A stretch of DNA of 64,000 nucleotides from Croceitalea rosinachiae (GCF_031846445.1 NZ_JAVRHR010000002.1:62001-126000); one strand, 5' to 3'. Positions 50,851-60,401 are shown, numbered from the stretch's first letter. Translations and numbers: made by a program. Notes: a model not told the origin generated them from the letters alone.

Positions 50851-52917
50851 CTAATCCATTAAAATTTCTAAGATTTCTATAGCGGCTTCACTAATTTTTG
50901 TTCCTGGTCCGAAAACCGAAATTGCCCCACTTTTATATAAAAAATCATAATCTTGTTTGGGGATGACTCCACCCACAATGACCATAATATCTTCTCTACT
51001 ATAATGTTTTAGTTCTTTAATAACTTCTGGCACTAATGTTTTATGCCCGCCTGCCAATGAAGAAATACCTAATACATGTACATCATTTTCAACAGCTTGC
51101 TTTGCTACTTCTGCGGGAGTTTGAAACAATGGACCAATATCCACATCAAAGCCTAAGTCTGCATACCCAGTAGCGACTACTTTTGCTCCTCTATCATGAC
51201 CATCTTGACCCATCTTTGCCACCATTATACGAGGGCGACGCCCCTCATTCTCGGCGAAGTCGTCTGCCATCTGCTTAGCTTTTTCAAAGCTTTTATCGTT
51301 TTTGATTTCTTTTGAATACACACCGCTTACTGATTGAATTTGAGCACGATAACGACCAAAAGCCTTTTCCATGGCATCACTGATTTCTCCCAGTGTGGCT
51401 CGTTCTCTTGCTGCTGTTACGGCTAAAGCTAGCAAATTTTTACTGGTTTTGCCTTTCATTTTTAAAGCTGCGGCATTTTCTATCTTTTGCAAGGCTTCTG
51501 AAACTTTCTCTGTGTTTCTTGAAGCCTTTATTTCAGCTAAACTGCTCACTTGCCGTTGACGTACTTTCTGATTGTCTACTTCAAGAATTTGTAAATCGTC
51601 TTCGTCTTCCAAAACATATTTGTTGACTCCTACCAACACTTCTTGACCGCTATCTAAACGGGCCTGTTTTTTGGCTGCAGCTTCTTCAATACGGAGTTTT
51701 GGAATTCCTGCTTCAATAGCTTTGGTCATTCCACCTAATTCTTCTACTTCATTGATAAGTCTCCATGCCTCATCTGCTATGGTTTTGGTCAAACCTTCAA
51801 CATAATAGCTACCTGCCCATGGATCAACAGTTTTTGTGATTTGTGTTTCGTTCTGTAAATAAATTTGAGTGTTTCGTGCAATTCGAGCTGAAAAATCTGT
51901 CGGTAGGGCAATGGCTTCATCCAAGGCATTGGTGTGAAGACTTTGGGTGCCCCCCAAAGCAGCTGCCATAGCTTCAATGGTGGTTCTCGCAACATTATTA
52001 AAAGGGTCTTGCTCGGTTAGGCTCCAACCACTTGTTTGGGAATGTGTTCGCAACATCAGCGATTTTTCATTTTTTGGATCGAACTGTTTTACCAATTTGG
52101 TCCATAGCATTCGTGCAGCGCGCATTTTGGCAATTTCAGTAAAATGGTTCATGCCAATACCCCAAAAGAAAGATAGACGTGGCGCGAAATCATCGATTTT
52201 CAACCCTGCTTTTATTCCTGTTTTAATATATTCGATTCCATCGGCCAACGTATAGGCTATTTCTAAAGCTGCAGGTGCGCCAGCTTCATGCATATGGTAA
52301 CCAGAAATACTGATACTGTTAAATCTGGGCATTTTTTGACTTGTATATTCAAAAATGTCAGCAATTATTTGAATGGATGGCGCTGGAGGGTATATATAAG
52401 TATTGCGCACCATGAATTCTTTCAAAATATCATTTTGGATAGTACCCGAAAGTTGATTTAAGGCAACCCCTTGTTCTTCTGCAGCTACAATATAGAACGC
52501 CATAATGGGAAGCACCGCACCATTCATGGTCATGGAAACCGACATTTTGTCTAGCGGAATTTGGTCAAAGAGAATTTTCATGTCCTCGACCGAATCAATT
52601 GCTACCCCTGCTTTGCCCACATCCCCCACAACCCGTTCATTGTCACTATCATATCCGCGATGCGTTGGTAGGTCAAAGGCCACTGACAAACCTTTTTGCC
52701 CTGCTTCTAAATTTCTTCTGTAAAAAGCGTTGCTTTCTTCAGCAGTAGAGAATCCGGCATACTGGCGAATGGTCCAAGGTCTGCGAACATACATGGTGGA
52801 ATACGGTCCACGAAGAAAGGGTGGAATTCCTGCCGCAAAGTCAAAACCGGAATTTGAATTTTGTGGTTTAAGTTTTGGATCTTGCAGCTTGATATTTTGA
52901 AGATTTTTTCTACTCAT
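50851..52917 (-). CDS. mutB: Methylmalonyl-CoA mutase, large (catalytic) subunit
   Basis: A 688-residue adenosylcobalamin enzyme that interconverts methylmalonyl-CoA and succinyl-CoA. The catalytic barrel has TMYVRRPWTIRQYAGFSTAE, SVSMTMNGAVLPIMAFYIVA and ISGYHMHEAGAPAALEIAYT. The C-terminal B12 domain has KMGQDGHDRGAKVVATGYAD, with the cobalt-ligating His in DGHDRG, then GISSLAGGHKTLVPEV and IVGGVIP. Length is close to the family norm. It overlaps the end of the small-subunit gene by eight bases, so the two are translated together. Confidence 0.96.
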   Translation of the reverse strand: MSRKNLQNIKLQDPKLKPQNSNSGFDFAAGIPPFLRGPYSTMYVRRPWTIRQYAGFSTAEESNAFYRRNLEAGQKGLSVAFDLPTHRGYDSDNERVVGDVGKAGVAIDSVEDMKILFDQIPLDKMSVSMTMNGAVLPIMAFYIVAAEEQGVALNQLSGTIQNDILKEFMVRNTYIYPPAPSIQIIADIFEYTSQKMPRFNSISISGYHMHEAGAPAALEIAYTLADGIEYIKTGIKAGLKIDDFAPRLSFFWGIGMNHFTEIAKMRAARMLWTKLVKQFDPKNEKSLMLRTHSQTSGWSLTEQDPFNNVARTTIEAMAAALGGTQSLHTNALDEAIALPTDFSARIARNTQIYLQNETQITKTVDPWAGSYYVEGLTKTIADEAWRLINEVEELGGMTKAIEAGIPKLRIEEAAAKKQARLDSGQEVLVGVNKYVLEDEDDLQILEVDNQKVRQRQVSSLAEIKASRNTEKVSEALQKIENAAALKMKGKTSKNLLALAVTAARERATLGEISDAMEKAFGRYRAQIQSVSGVYSKEIKNDKSFEKAKQMADDFAENEGRRPRIMVAKMGQDGHDRGAKVVATGYADLGFDVDIGPLFQTPAEVAKQAVENDVHVLGISSLAGGHKTLVPEVIKELKHYSREDIMVIVGGVIPKQDYDFLYKSGAISVFGPGTKISEAAIEILEILMD

Positions 52918-54286
52918 CTTTCAAACGATTTTGTTCCGTTGCTTCTGAAAGTCTTTTTTCGATAATTGGCTCGATAACGGTTTTGCGTTTTTCTCTTTTG
53001 ACAAAAGGATATAGTTCTAAATCACCCTTTATTTTATCATCAGGATTTTGGTATTTGTTTGTGCCCAATAACACCAGTTCTCCCGAATCAAACTTTGTTT
53101 GCTCTTTTGCAGCACTTTCTTTTATCTTTTTTTGGATGATACCTCCTTTTAATTGTTTTAAAAAACCGCCTGCAGCTTCAATTTGTTTGAAAAGTGCTAA
53201 GGCCTTCTCCGCCAATTGTTGTGCTAAACTTTCAATATAATATGAACCTTCAACTGCATGGACTGCTTCATCAAAATAACTCTCTTCTTTTAATAACAGC
53301 AACTGGTTTCTTGCGATGCGTTCCCCAAACTCATTGTCTTTATGATATAGCGCATCATAGGGTAAGTTGCAAACCGTATCTCCACCGCCCAATACTGCCG
53401 ACATACATTCAGAGGTTGTGCGAAGCATGTTGACGTTATAATCGTAAATGGTTTTATTTCGTTTACTTGGAATAGTAATTATATGGCAATCTATAGTAAC
53501 GTTATAGGCCTCAGAAAGACTTTGAATCAACCATCGCAAAGCCTTGATTTTTGCAATTTCGAAAAAGTAGTTACCTCCGACGGCCACCTTAATGGTCAAC
53601 GATAATTTTTTGAGATTTTTAAAATGATTCAAATATTCATTGGCATGTGCTAGGGTATATGCCAATTGTTGCACCATATTGGCACCCGCATTTTGGTAAA
53701 GTCCTAAATCAACACCTAAAATAGCTGTATTTGACTTATTGCTCTTGGCCAAAATACTTTCCAGAATTTCATGGTCTTTTTCTAGGGAATGATACCAATT
53801 CCCGGTCTTTGCTAAATTTCCTAGAATATCAATATTCAAGAAAATTTTACCGTCCTTACCTCCTATAAATTCAAATAATTTTGATTTGAAATCCAAATCT
53901 AAAAACTCAAAATTTAGATGAATCGAGACAGTATTTAAATCAATTTTTTCAAAAAGCTTACCCCAATCAATAAGGGGGTTTGTCATTGTGAATACCAAAG
54001 AAGAAGCTCCACGAGACAATACGTCTAATGCTTTTTTATTGGCGAGGGTATCATCTTGAGCATAAATTACTTGTCCAACAGTCCAAGTATGATCTCTAGG
54101 CAGTGGATACGTGTCAATTTCCTTTAAATCCTCACTATGATAAAAAGGTTTTACGTGAATTCCTTCTAATGATTCCCAAATTAAGCTCTTATTATAATCC
54201 GCTCCCTTAAGGTCAAATTGAATTTTTTGTTTCCATTGCTTGGCTGAAACTTCTGGAAATTCTGAAAAAAGTGCTTCGCTTTTCAT
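52910..54286 (-). CDS. mutA: Methylmalonyl-CoA mutase, small subunit
   Basis: A 458-residue partner of MutB. It has the barrel domain (WKQKIQFDLKGADYNKSLIW, SEDLKEIDTYPLPRDHTWTV, VHAVEGSYYIESLAQQLAEK) but ends without a B12-binding domain, as expected for a shortened beta subunit. The region that binds CoA in MutB is diverged. The ATG at 54286 (MKSEALFSEFPEVSAKQWKQ) is preferred; an earlier in-frame codon at 54346 lies inside the divIC-like gene. It follows that gene by 25 bases. Confidence 0.92.
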   Translation of the reverse strand: MKSEALFSEFPEVSAKQWKQKIQFDLKGADYNKSLIWESLEGIHVKPFYHSEDLKEIDTYPLPRDHTWTVGQVIYAQDDTLANKKALDVLSRGASSLVFTMTNPLIDWGKLFEKIDLNTVSIHLNFEFLDLDFKSKLFEFIGGKDGKIFLNIDILGNLAKTGNWYHSLEKDHEILESILAKSNKSNTAILGVDLGLYQNAGANMVQQLAYTLAHANEYLNHFKNLKKLSLTIKVAVGGNYFFEIAKIKALRWLIQSLSEAYNVTIDCHIITIPSKRNKTIYDYNVNMLRTTSECMSAVLGGGDTVCNLPYDALYHKDNEFGERIARNQLLLLKEESYFDEAVHAVEGSYYIESLAQQLAEKALALFKQIEAAGGFLKQLKGGIIQKKIKESAAKEQTKFDSGELVLLGTNKYQNPDDKIKGDLELYPFVKREKRKTVIEPIIEKRLSEATEQNRLKDE

Positions 54287-54311
54287 GCTAATAAATTCAA
54301 CTAAAAATTGC

Positions 54312-54638
54312 TTACTGCTTACTTTTTGTACTATCGGCGTGTTCAATTAGAAAAATCTCTTCATTGTCTTTCTTCATATAATATTCTTCACGAGCAAACT
54401 TTTCTAATTCTTCATCGTCAGAGAGTTTTTTCAAAACTTTTTTATCCTTTTCAATCTCATTTTCTAAAAAAGTCTTTTGTTGTTCGAGCTTATTGATTTC
54501 TTTTTTTAATTCTAGATGAATCAATAAAGAATTGGTATCAAAAAAGGCCATCCAAATAACAAATAGGGTCAAAACCAAAATATACATGTTGGTCATTAGT
54601 TTAAACCATGTTTTTTGTTTTAAATCATTCCAACCCAT
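54312..54638 (-). CDS. Septum formation initiator family protein (DivIC/FtsB)
   Basis: A 108-residue bitopic protein: a short cytoplasmic N-terminus, one membrane helix (LMTNMYILVLTLFVIWMAFF), then a coiled coil (LELKKEINKLEQQKTFLENE) and the family tail LSDDEELEKFAREEYYMKKD. DivIC/FtsB-type proteins join FtsL and FtsQ at the division site. The gene lies between udk and mutA; a division gene in a methylmalonyl-CoA mutase transcript is functionally mixed, but the order seems stable in Flavobacteriaceae. Confidence 0.88.
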   Translation of the reverse strand: MGWNDLKQKTWFKLMTNMYILVLTLFVIWMAFFDTNSLLIHLELKKEINKLEQQKTFLENEIEKDKKVLKKLSDDEELEKFAREEYYMKKDNEEIFLIEHADSTKSKQ

Positions 54639-54639
54639 A

Positions 54640-55248
54640 TTAAACTAATTTTTCAATAATAATGGTTCTGACCATATCCACGGCTACCGTATTGTAATGG
54701 TTATTCGGAATGATGATATCTGCAAACTCTTTTGATGGTTCTATAAACTCATTGTGCATAGGTTTGACAGCGGTTTGATAACGATGTAAAACTTTGTCAA
54801 AATCATGCCCCCTTTCTTTTATATCGCGCTGTAACCTTCTTATTAAGCGTTCATCAGAATCGGCGTGTACGTATATTTTAATGTCAAATAACTTTCTCAG
54901 TTCGGGATTGCTCAATACTAAAATCCCTTCCACAATAATTACCTTTTTAGGGATGGTTGTGATTGTTTTAGCAAGTCTTGTTTCCTCAACAAATGAATAG
55001 ACAGGTATTTCAATCGTATTCCCTGCTCTCAGTTTATTCAAATGAGCAATAAGCAATTCAAAATCAATAGAATTAGGGTGGTCAAAGTTTACCTTACTAC
55101 GTTCTTCTTTGGTCAAATGAGCCAAATCATTGTAATATGAATCTTGCGATATGACCACAACCTCATCTTTAGGCAATTCTTCAACAATCTGTTTGACCAC
55201 AGTGGTTTTACCACAACCAGTACCTCCTGCAATTCCTATGATGAGCAT
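54640..55248 (-). CDS. udk: Uridine kinase
   Basis: A 202-residue kinase that phosphorylates uridine and cytidine in pyrimidine salvage. P-loop: IGIAGGTGCGKTTVVKQIVE (residues 4-23). Substrate region: ISQDSYYNDLAHLTKEERSK and NFDHPNSIDFELLIAHL; lid region: ADSDERLIRRLQRDIKERGH. Length is normal. It appears to be the first gene of udk, divIC-like, mutA, mutB, and its upstream gap is shared with the divergent carboxylase operon. Confidence 0.95.
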   Translation of the reverse strand: MLIIGIAGGTGCGKTTVVKQIVEELPKDEVVVISQDSYYNDLAHLTKEERSKVNFDHPNSIDFELLIAHLNKLRAGNTIEIPVYSFVEETRLAKTITTIPKKVIIVEGILVLSNPELRKLFDIKIYVHADSDERLIRRLQRDIKERGHDFDKVLHRYQTAVKPMHNEFIEPSKEFADIIIPNNHYNTVAVDMVRTIIIEKLV

Positions 55249-55264
55249 AAAAAATAGTTTAATT

Positions 55265-55272
55265 CAAAAGTA
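55265..55272 (-). promoter_or_regulatory. Candidate -7 element for udk-mutAB
   Basis: On the minus strand TACTTTTG matches TAnnTTTG, 16 bases before the udk ATG. No -33 TTG at the right distance. Confidence 0.4.
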
Positions 55273-55384
55273 ACGATTTGATAGCATAATTACGATTTTG
55301 CTTCATTTAAGGCTACTGCATAATTACAACAACCGTTCATTTTATAACATGATATAATTCATATAATCAAAGTTGTTTTTGGAT

Positions 55385-55392
55385 TAGTTTTG
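55385..55392 (+). promoter_or_regulatory. Candidate -7 element for the carboxylase operon
   Basis: TAGTTTTG matches TAnnTTTG, 58 bases before the ATG at 55451. The 202-base gap from udk to this gene contains both divergent candidates and nothing else recognised. Confidence 0.35.
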
Positions 55393-55450
55393 ATGGTAAC
55401 TTTAAGAGGAAAAAACTTATATTAGAAGAGCTAAATGCCAATCAATTCTT

Positions 55451-55936
55451 ATGGGAGAGCCACATAAATTAAAAGTCAATGATCAATATGAATTTGAACT
55501 ATCTGATACTGACCTAACTTCATTGGACATTATTCAAACGGGCAAGCGCACATTTCATTTTTTAAAGGATAATCAATCGTATCATATTGAACTTATCAAT
55601 GGAAATTTAGACGGTAAGTATTATCAAATGAAAATCAACAATACCGACTATGATGTTACCGTTGAAACGCCATTGGATGCCCTTATTGACAGTATGGGCT
55701 TTGTGCTTGGCAATTCTGCTTTGGTCAGTAGTATCGAGGCCCCTATGCCTGGTTTGATATTGGAAGTTTCGGTTGAAGAAGCTCAAGAGGTAAAAGAAGG
55801 CGACCAATTACTGATATTGGAAGCCATGAAGATGGAGAATGTTATTACATCACCGCGAGATGGTATTATCAAAAGCATTACCGTAAAACAAGGCGAAGCC
55901 GTGGAAAAGAAATTTACCCTAATTACTTTTGAATAA
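55451..55936 (+). CDS. Biotin carboxyl carrier protein of acyl-CoA carboxylase
   Basis: A 161-residue protein that carries the biotin arm. The C-terminal biotinyl domain (about 93-161) reads SIEAPMPGLILEVSVEEAQE and LILEAMKMENVITSPRDG; K127 in EAMKMEN is the biotinylated lysine. The N-terminal part (KLKVNDQYEFELSDTDLTSL) is not a known enzyme domain and may dock to the carboxylase subunits. With the genes behind it, it forms a propionyl-CoA type carboxylase. It starts ATG at 55451, eight bases before the next gene after its stop. Confidence 0.93.
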   Translation: MGEPHKLKVNDQYEFELSDTDLTSLDIIQTGKRTFHFLKDNQSYHIELINGNLDGKYYQMKINNTDYDVTVETPLDALIDSMGFVLGNSALVSSIEAPMPGLILEVSVEEAQEVKEGDQLLILEAMKMENVITSPRDGIIKSITVKQGEAVEKKFTLITFE

Positions 55937-55944
55937 TCTGTATT

Positions 55945-57387
55945 ATGAATAAAATATTAGTTGCCAATAGGGGAGAGATTGCTATTCGCGTAATGCGTAC
56001 AGCCAAAAAAATGGGCATTAAAACCGTAGCCATATATTCAGAGGCAGATAGAAATGCGCCACATGTTCGTTTTGCAGATGAAGCAGTTTGTATTGGTCCT
56101 CCACCGTCCAACCAATCATATTTACTTGGTAATAAAATCATTGAAGTTTCAAAGTCTCTCGGCGTAGATGGCATTCATCCTGGATATGGATTTTTAAGCG
56201 AGAATGCAGATTTTGCGGAGGCGGTTGAAAAGAATGGGTTGATTTTTATCGGCCCAAAATCGCATGCCATTCGAGTGATGGGGAGTAAGTTGGCAGCCAA
56301 AGAAGCGGTAAAAAAATATAATATCCCCATGGTGCCAGGTATTGATGAAGCAATTACCGATGTTGACAAGGCTCTCAAAATTGCCAAAGAAATTGGCTTT
56401 CCTATTCTGATAAAGGCTTCAGCTGGTGGTGGTGGAAAAGGAATGCGTGTGGTCGAAAAAGAAGTAGATTTAGAATCACAAATGAAGCGTGCGATCAGTG
56501 AGGCAACCTCTGCTTTTGGTGATGGTTCGGTTTTTATAGAAAAATATGTGACTTCACCTCGACATATCGAAATTCAGGTTATGGCAGATACCCATGGCAA
56601 TTTCCTTCATTTTTTTGAACGGGAATGCAGTATTCAACGTCGTCATCAAAAAGTAGTTGAAGAGGCACCTTCTTCAATTTTGACTCCAGAACTTCGCAAT
56701 GAAATGGGTCTTGCGGCAACGAGAGTAGCAAAGGCCTGTGATTATGTCGGTGCCGGTACCGTAGAGTTTTTATTGGATGCCGATCATAATTTCTATTTCT
56801 TAGAGATGAATACCCGTTTACAGGTAGAGCATCCAGTTTCAGAGCTAATTGCAGGGGTTGATTTGGTCGAATTACAGATAAAAGTCGCCCGTGGCGAAAA
56901 GTTACAGATTAGGCAAGAAGATTTAAAGATTCGTGGGCATGCTATGGAACTTCGTGTTTATGCCGAAGATCCTTTGAACGACTTTTTGCCCAGCGTAGGT
57001 AATTTAGAACGCTACCGACTTCCAGTCGGTAAAGGTATTCGTGTGGATAACGGTTTTGAAGAAGGAATGGACATTCCAATTTATTACGATCCCATGTTGT
57101 CAAAACTGATCACGTATGGTGCTACTCGCGAAGAAGCGATAGAATTAATGATCAAGGCGATTGAAAGTTATGAGATAAAAGGGGTAGAAACTACTTTGGC
57201 ATTTGGTTCGTATGTGATGCAGCACGAGGCCTTTCGCTCTGGTAATTTTGACACCCATTTTGTAAAGGACTATTATTCCCCAGAAGTACTGCACGAAAAA
57301 CGGGAACAAGATGCTAAAATAGCAGCTGTGATTGCTCTAAAACAATATTTTGAAGACCAAAAAATGTTACGATTGCCCATAAACTAA
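55945..57387 (+). CDS. accC: Biotin carboxylase subunit of acyl-CoA carboxylase
   Basis: A 480-residue ATP-grasp enzyme that carboxylates biotin. N-terminal motif MNKILVANRGEIAIRVMRTA; glycine-rich ATP loop KASAGGGGKGMRVVEK; active-site segments ECSIQRRHQKVVEEAPS, FLEMNTRLQVEHPVSELI and GHAMELRVYAEDP. Length is slightly over the E. coli AccC. It lies between the biotin carrier gene and the carboxyltransferase gene, so it is probably dedicated to the propionyl-CoA enzyme, although a general acetyl-CoA role is possible. It shares one base with the next gene (TAATG). Confidence 0.95.
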   Translation: MNKILVANRGEIAIRVMRTAKKMGIKTVAIYSEADRNAPHVRFADEAVCIGPPPSNQSYLLGNKIIEVSKSLGVDGIHPGYGFLSENADFAEAVEKNGLIFIGPKSHAIRVMGSKLAAKEAVKKYNIPMVPGIDEAITDVDKALKIAKEIGFPILIKASAGGGGKGMRVVEKEVDLESQMKRAISEATSAFGDGSVFIEKYVTSPRHIEIQVMADTHGNFLHFFERECSIQRRHQKVVEEAPSSILTPELRNEMGLAATRVAKACDYVGAGTVEFLLDADHNFYFLEMNTRLQVEHPVSELIAGVDLVELQIKVARGEKLQIRQEDLKIRGHAMELRVYAEDPLNDFLPSVGNLERYRLPVGKGIRVDNGFEEGMDIPIYYDPMLSKLITYGATREEAIELMIKAIESYEIKGVETTLAFGSYVMQHEAFRSGNFDTHFVKDYYSPEVLHEKREQDAKIAAVIALKQYFEDQKMLRLPIN

Positions 57388-58934
57388 TGCACATGGACGC
57401 TAAATTAAAAAAATTGCAAGACCGTATTTCAGAAGCCCATTTAGGTGGGGGTGAAAAACGGATTGAAAAACAACATACTAAGAAAAAACTAACGGCTCGG
57501 GAGCGCATAGCATACTTTCTCGACGAGGGTTCTTTCGAGGAAATGGGAATTTTAGTTACACACCGTACCACGGATTTTGGAATGGATAAAGAAATTTATT
57601 TTGGCGACGGTGTGGTAACGGGTTATGGTACTGTAAATGGACGTTTGGTCTATGTCTATGCACAAGACTTTACCGTTTTTGGTGGAGCATTGTCAGAGAC
57701 CCACGCAGAAAAAATCTGCAAAGTGATGGATTTGGCCATGAAAGTTGGTGCACCCATCATTGGATTAAATGACTCTGGGGGAGCACGAATTCAAGAAGGG
57801 GTCAAATCTTTAGGAGGTTATGCTGATATTTTTTATCGTAATGTTCAGGCATCAGGAGTGATTCCGCAACTTTCAGCGATTATGGGACCATGCGCAGGAG
57901 GGGCGGTGTATTCCCCGGCCATGACGGATTTTATATTAATGGTTGAACAGACCAGTTATATGTTTGTTACGGGACCAAATGTGGTAAAAACAGTAACCAA
58001 TGAAGAAGTGAGTTCAGAAGAATTGGGAGGCGCAATGACGCATGCGTCCAAATCTGGGGTGGCCCACAAAACTTCAGCGAATGATGCTGCCTGTTTGAAA
58101 GATGTAAAGAAGCTTTTAGGCTACCTTCCACAAAACAATACGGAAAAACCTAAAATGCTGCCTTATGAAATAGGAGAGGAGCTCCGGGAACAATTAAAGG
58201 GTGTTGTGCCTGATAATCCCAATAAACCTTATGACATGCATGAGGTTATTGATGGTATTATTGATGAGGATTCTTTTTATGAAATACATAAAGAATTTGC
58301 TGAAAATATTATAGTGGGCTTTGCGCGTTTAGGCGGAAGAAGTATTGGTATAATTGCCAATCAACCTATGTTTTTAGCGGGGGTTCTTGATTCCAATAGT
58401 TCCTCAAAAGCGGCGCGTTTTACCCGTTTTTGCGATGCCTTCAATATCCCTTTGTTGGTATTGGTTGATGTACCAGGGTTTTTGCCGGGTACCGATCAAG
58501 AGTGGAACGGAATCATAATGCATGGTGCAAAATTATTATATGCATTGAGTGAAGCCACCGTACCACGAATTACGGTCATTACACGTAAGGCCTATGGAGG
58601 GGCTTATGATGTAATGAATTCAAAGCATATTGGAGCTGATTTCAATTATGCGTGGCCTACCGCTGAGATTGCTGTTATGGGTGCAAAGGGGGCAAGTAAA
58701 ATTATCTTTAGACGAGAAATTGCGACCGCCGAAGACCCTGGAGCCAAGCTTAAAGAGAAAGAAGCAGAATATGCTGATAAATTTGCGAATCCATATCGGG
58801 CTGCGCGACGTGGTTTTATTGATGAGGTGATTCTACCGGAGAATACAAGACGAAAACTGCTTAAGTCTTTTGCGATGTTAGAGAACAAACAAGTGGATTC
58901 TCTTAAAAAGAAGCATGGGAATATACCGTTGTAA
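57387..58934 (+). CDS. pccB: Acyl-CoA carboxylase beta subunit (propionyl-CoA type)
   Basis: A 515-residue carboxyltransferase that moves carbon dioxide from biotin to an acyl-CoA, probably propionyl-CoA. Motifs: KKLTARERIAYFLDEGSFEE, LNDSGGARIQEGVKSLGGYA, SAIMGPCAGGAVYSPAMTDF (first oxyanion region), VDVPGFLPGTDQEWNGIIMH and ITRKAYGGAYDVMNSKHIGA. Length matches PccB and MmdA. The neighbouring mutAB genes support propionyl-CoA as substrate, which leads to succinyl-CoA. Two in-frame ATG codons occur at the start (57387 and 57393). Confidence 0.95.
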   Translation: MHMDAKLKKLQDRISEAHLGGGEKRIEKQHTKKKLTARERIAYFLDEGSFEEMGILVTHRTTDFGMDKEIYFGDGVVTGYGTVNGRLVYVYAQDFTVFGGALSETHAEKICKVMDLAMKVGAPIIGLNDSGGARIQEGVKSLGGYADIFYRNVQASGVIPQLSAIMGPCAGGAVYSPAMTDFILMVEQTSYMFVTGPNVVKTVTNEEVSSEELGGAMTHASKSGVAHKTSANDAACLKDVKKLLGYLPQNNTEKPKMLPYEIGEELREQLKGVVPDNPNKPYDMHEVIDGIIDEDSFYEIHKEFAENIIVGFARLGGRSIGIIANQPMFLAGVLDSNSSSKAARFTRFCDAFNIPLLVLVDVPGFLPGTDQEWNGIIMHGAKLLYALSEATVPRITVITRKAYGGAYDVMNSKHIGADFNYAWPTAEIAVMGAKGASKIIFRREIATAEDPGAKLKEKEAEYADKFANPYRAARRGFIDEVILPENTRRKLLKSFAMLENKQVDSLKKKHGNIPL

Positions 58935-58998
58935 TTTATAAAACAAATACCATGATTTAACTCGCTGCGTATTTTACAGTTTATAGGTTACAAAAGCC

Positions 58999-59114
58999 GT
59001 CAGTTCGAGTTTTTTCTGTGGGAAAAAGTATCGAGAACAAGGTTTTTAATCTAAAAATTCTGATTCTCGATACAATTTTTATGAACACGGTACATAAAAA
59101 TCACTCGAATTGAC
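58999..59114. repeat. Nested imperfect inverted repeat
   Basis: Outer arms GTCAGTTCGAGT (58999-59010) and ACTCGAATTGAC (59103-59114) pair over 12 bp with one mismatch. Inside, GTATCGAGAA (59028-59037) and TTCTCGATAC (59064-59073) pair perfectly over 10 bp. Both arms carry TCGAG, and the element lies between the end of pccB and the MFS gene. Its look, with paired TCGAG blocks, recalls dispersed intergenic repeats of Flavobacteriaceae. It may also end pccB transcription. Confidence 0.55.
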
Positions 59115-59148
59115 AAATTTTTAATAAAATACACAATGGGTTAGTTTA

Positions 59149-59182
59149 TTGTTTTTTAGTGTTTGAGGTATACCTACTTTTG
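59149..59182 (+). promoter_or_regulatory. Promoter of the MFS gene
   Basis: TTG at 59149-59151 and TACTTTTG at 59175-59182 are 23 bases apart. The element ends four bases before the ATG at 59187, so the transcript may be leaderless. Confidence 0.4.
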
Positions 59183-59186
59183 CCGA

Positions 59187-60401
59187 ATGCAAAACGAACA
59201 GCTAAAACCTAATTTTGAGTTTATCGCATTGATGGCATCATTAATGTCCATCGTGGCCTTGGCCATTGATACCTTGCTGCCTGCTATACCTGATATTGGC
59301 GTAAGCATCAATAGTTTTGACCCACAAGACAATCAATTGTTTGTAACCATGATTTTTTTGGGTTTGGGAGTAGGGCAGTTGTTCTTTGGGCCACTTTCAG
59401 ACCAATACGGACGTAAACCTATGGTATATGCTGGTTTTGTAGTTTTCGGAATTGCAAGTGTCATTTGTTTAGCAGCCCCAAATTTAGAGGTCATGGTACT
59501 AGGTAGGGTGTTGCAAGGAATTGGTTTATCAGCACATAGAACGATCGCGATTTCTATTATTCGTGATTCCTATAGCGGAGACTATATGGCTCGTGTAATG
59601 TCATTTATTACCGCCTTTTTTATTTTGGTTCCCGTGGTAGCACCTGCTTTGGGAAAATTTATATTGGACCATTTTAATTGGCAGACTATTTTTTATGTAC
59701 ACTTGTTTTTAGGGATAGTACTCTGGATTTGGTTTTGGAAACGTCAACAGGAAACCTTAAAACCACAGTATAAAGTCAAGTTTTCACCCAAAAGTTTTAT
59801 TTCTGGCACGAAAGAGATGTTGCGACATCCAGAAACAGTAACCTATACCTTTGTTTCTGGTTTGGTAACAGGAGCTTTTTTAGTGTATCTCAGTTCTGCA
59901 CAACATATTTTTGAAGATCAGTACGGCATGCGTGAAGCCTTCCCTTATATTTTTGCAGGGCTGGCCATTTCTATTGGTACATCAACCTTTACCAATGGTA
60001 CGATGGTCATGCGCTTTGGCATGCGAAATCTTTCATTAGCTGCGACAGTTGCCTTTAGTCTGGTAGCTATATGTTATGTACTATTTTTTTGGAATACACC
60101 CAATCCTAATGTAGCCATTCTGGTGGCCTTTCTGTTTTTACAGTTTTTTTGTCTGGGCTTTATGTGGGGGAATTTCCGCTCTATAGCTATGGAGCCAATT
60201 GGGCATATCGCAGGTATTGGTGCTGCCATCAATGGTTTTGTATCCACGTTGATCTCGGTACCTATTGCTACCTTGATTGGTTCTTTTTTGGAAGATTTGG
60301 CATTGCCACTCTTTGTTGGTTTGGCCTGTTGTGGTTTAGGTGCTGTTGTCTTAATTGTACTGTCCAGAAGGAAGAGACTGGTTTTTTTGAGTAGACATTA
60401 G
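59187..60401 (+). CDS. Bcr/CflA-type MFS drug efflux transporter
   Basis: A 404-residue inner-membrane exporter with about twelve membrane segments. Marks of the Bcr/CflA group: AIDTLLPAIPDIGVSINSF at the first segment, GLGVGQLFFGPLSDQYGRKP (the MFS loop motif after segment 2) and VLGRVLQGIGLSAHRTIAIS. The substrate is unknown. The ATG at 59187 (MQNEQLKPNFEFIALMASLM) fits; an earlier codon at 59163 would place the start upstream of the promoter element. It lies between the carboxylase operon and an accessory stretch. Confidence 0.92.
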   Translation: MQNEQLKPNFEFIALMASLMSIVALAIDTLLPAIPDIGVSINSFDPQDNQLFVTMIFLGLGVGQLFFGPLSDQYGRKPMVYAGFVVFGIASVICLAAPNLEVMVLGRVLQGIGLSAHRTIAISIIRDSYSGDYMARVMSFITAFFILVPVVAPALGKFILDHFNWQTIFYVHLFLGIVLWIWFWKRQQETLKPQYKVKFSPKSFISGTKEMLRHPETVTYTFVSGLVTGAFLVYLSSAQHIFEDQYGMREAFPYIFAGLAISIGTSTFTNGTMVMRFGMRNLSLAATVAFSLVAICYVLFFWNTPNPNVAILVAFLFLQFFCLGFMWGNFRSIAMEPIGHIAGIGAAINGFVSTLISVPIATLIGSFLEDLALPLFVGLACCGLGAVVLIVLSRRKRLVFLSRH

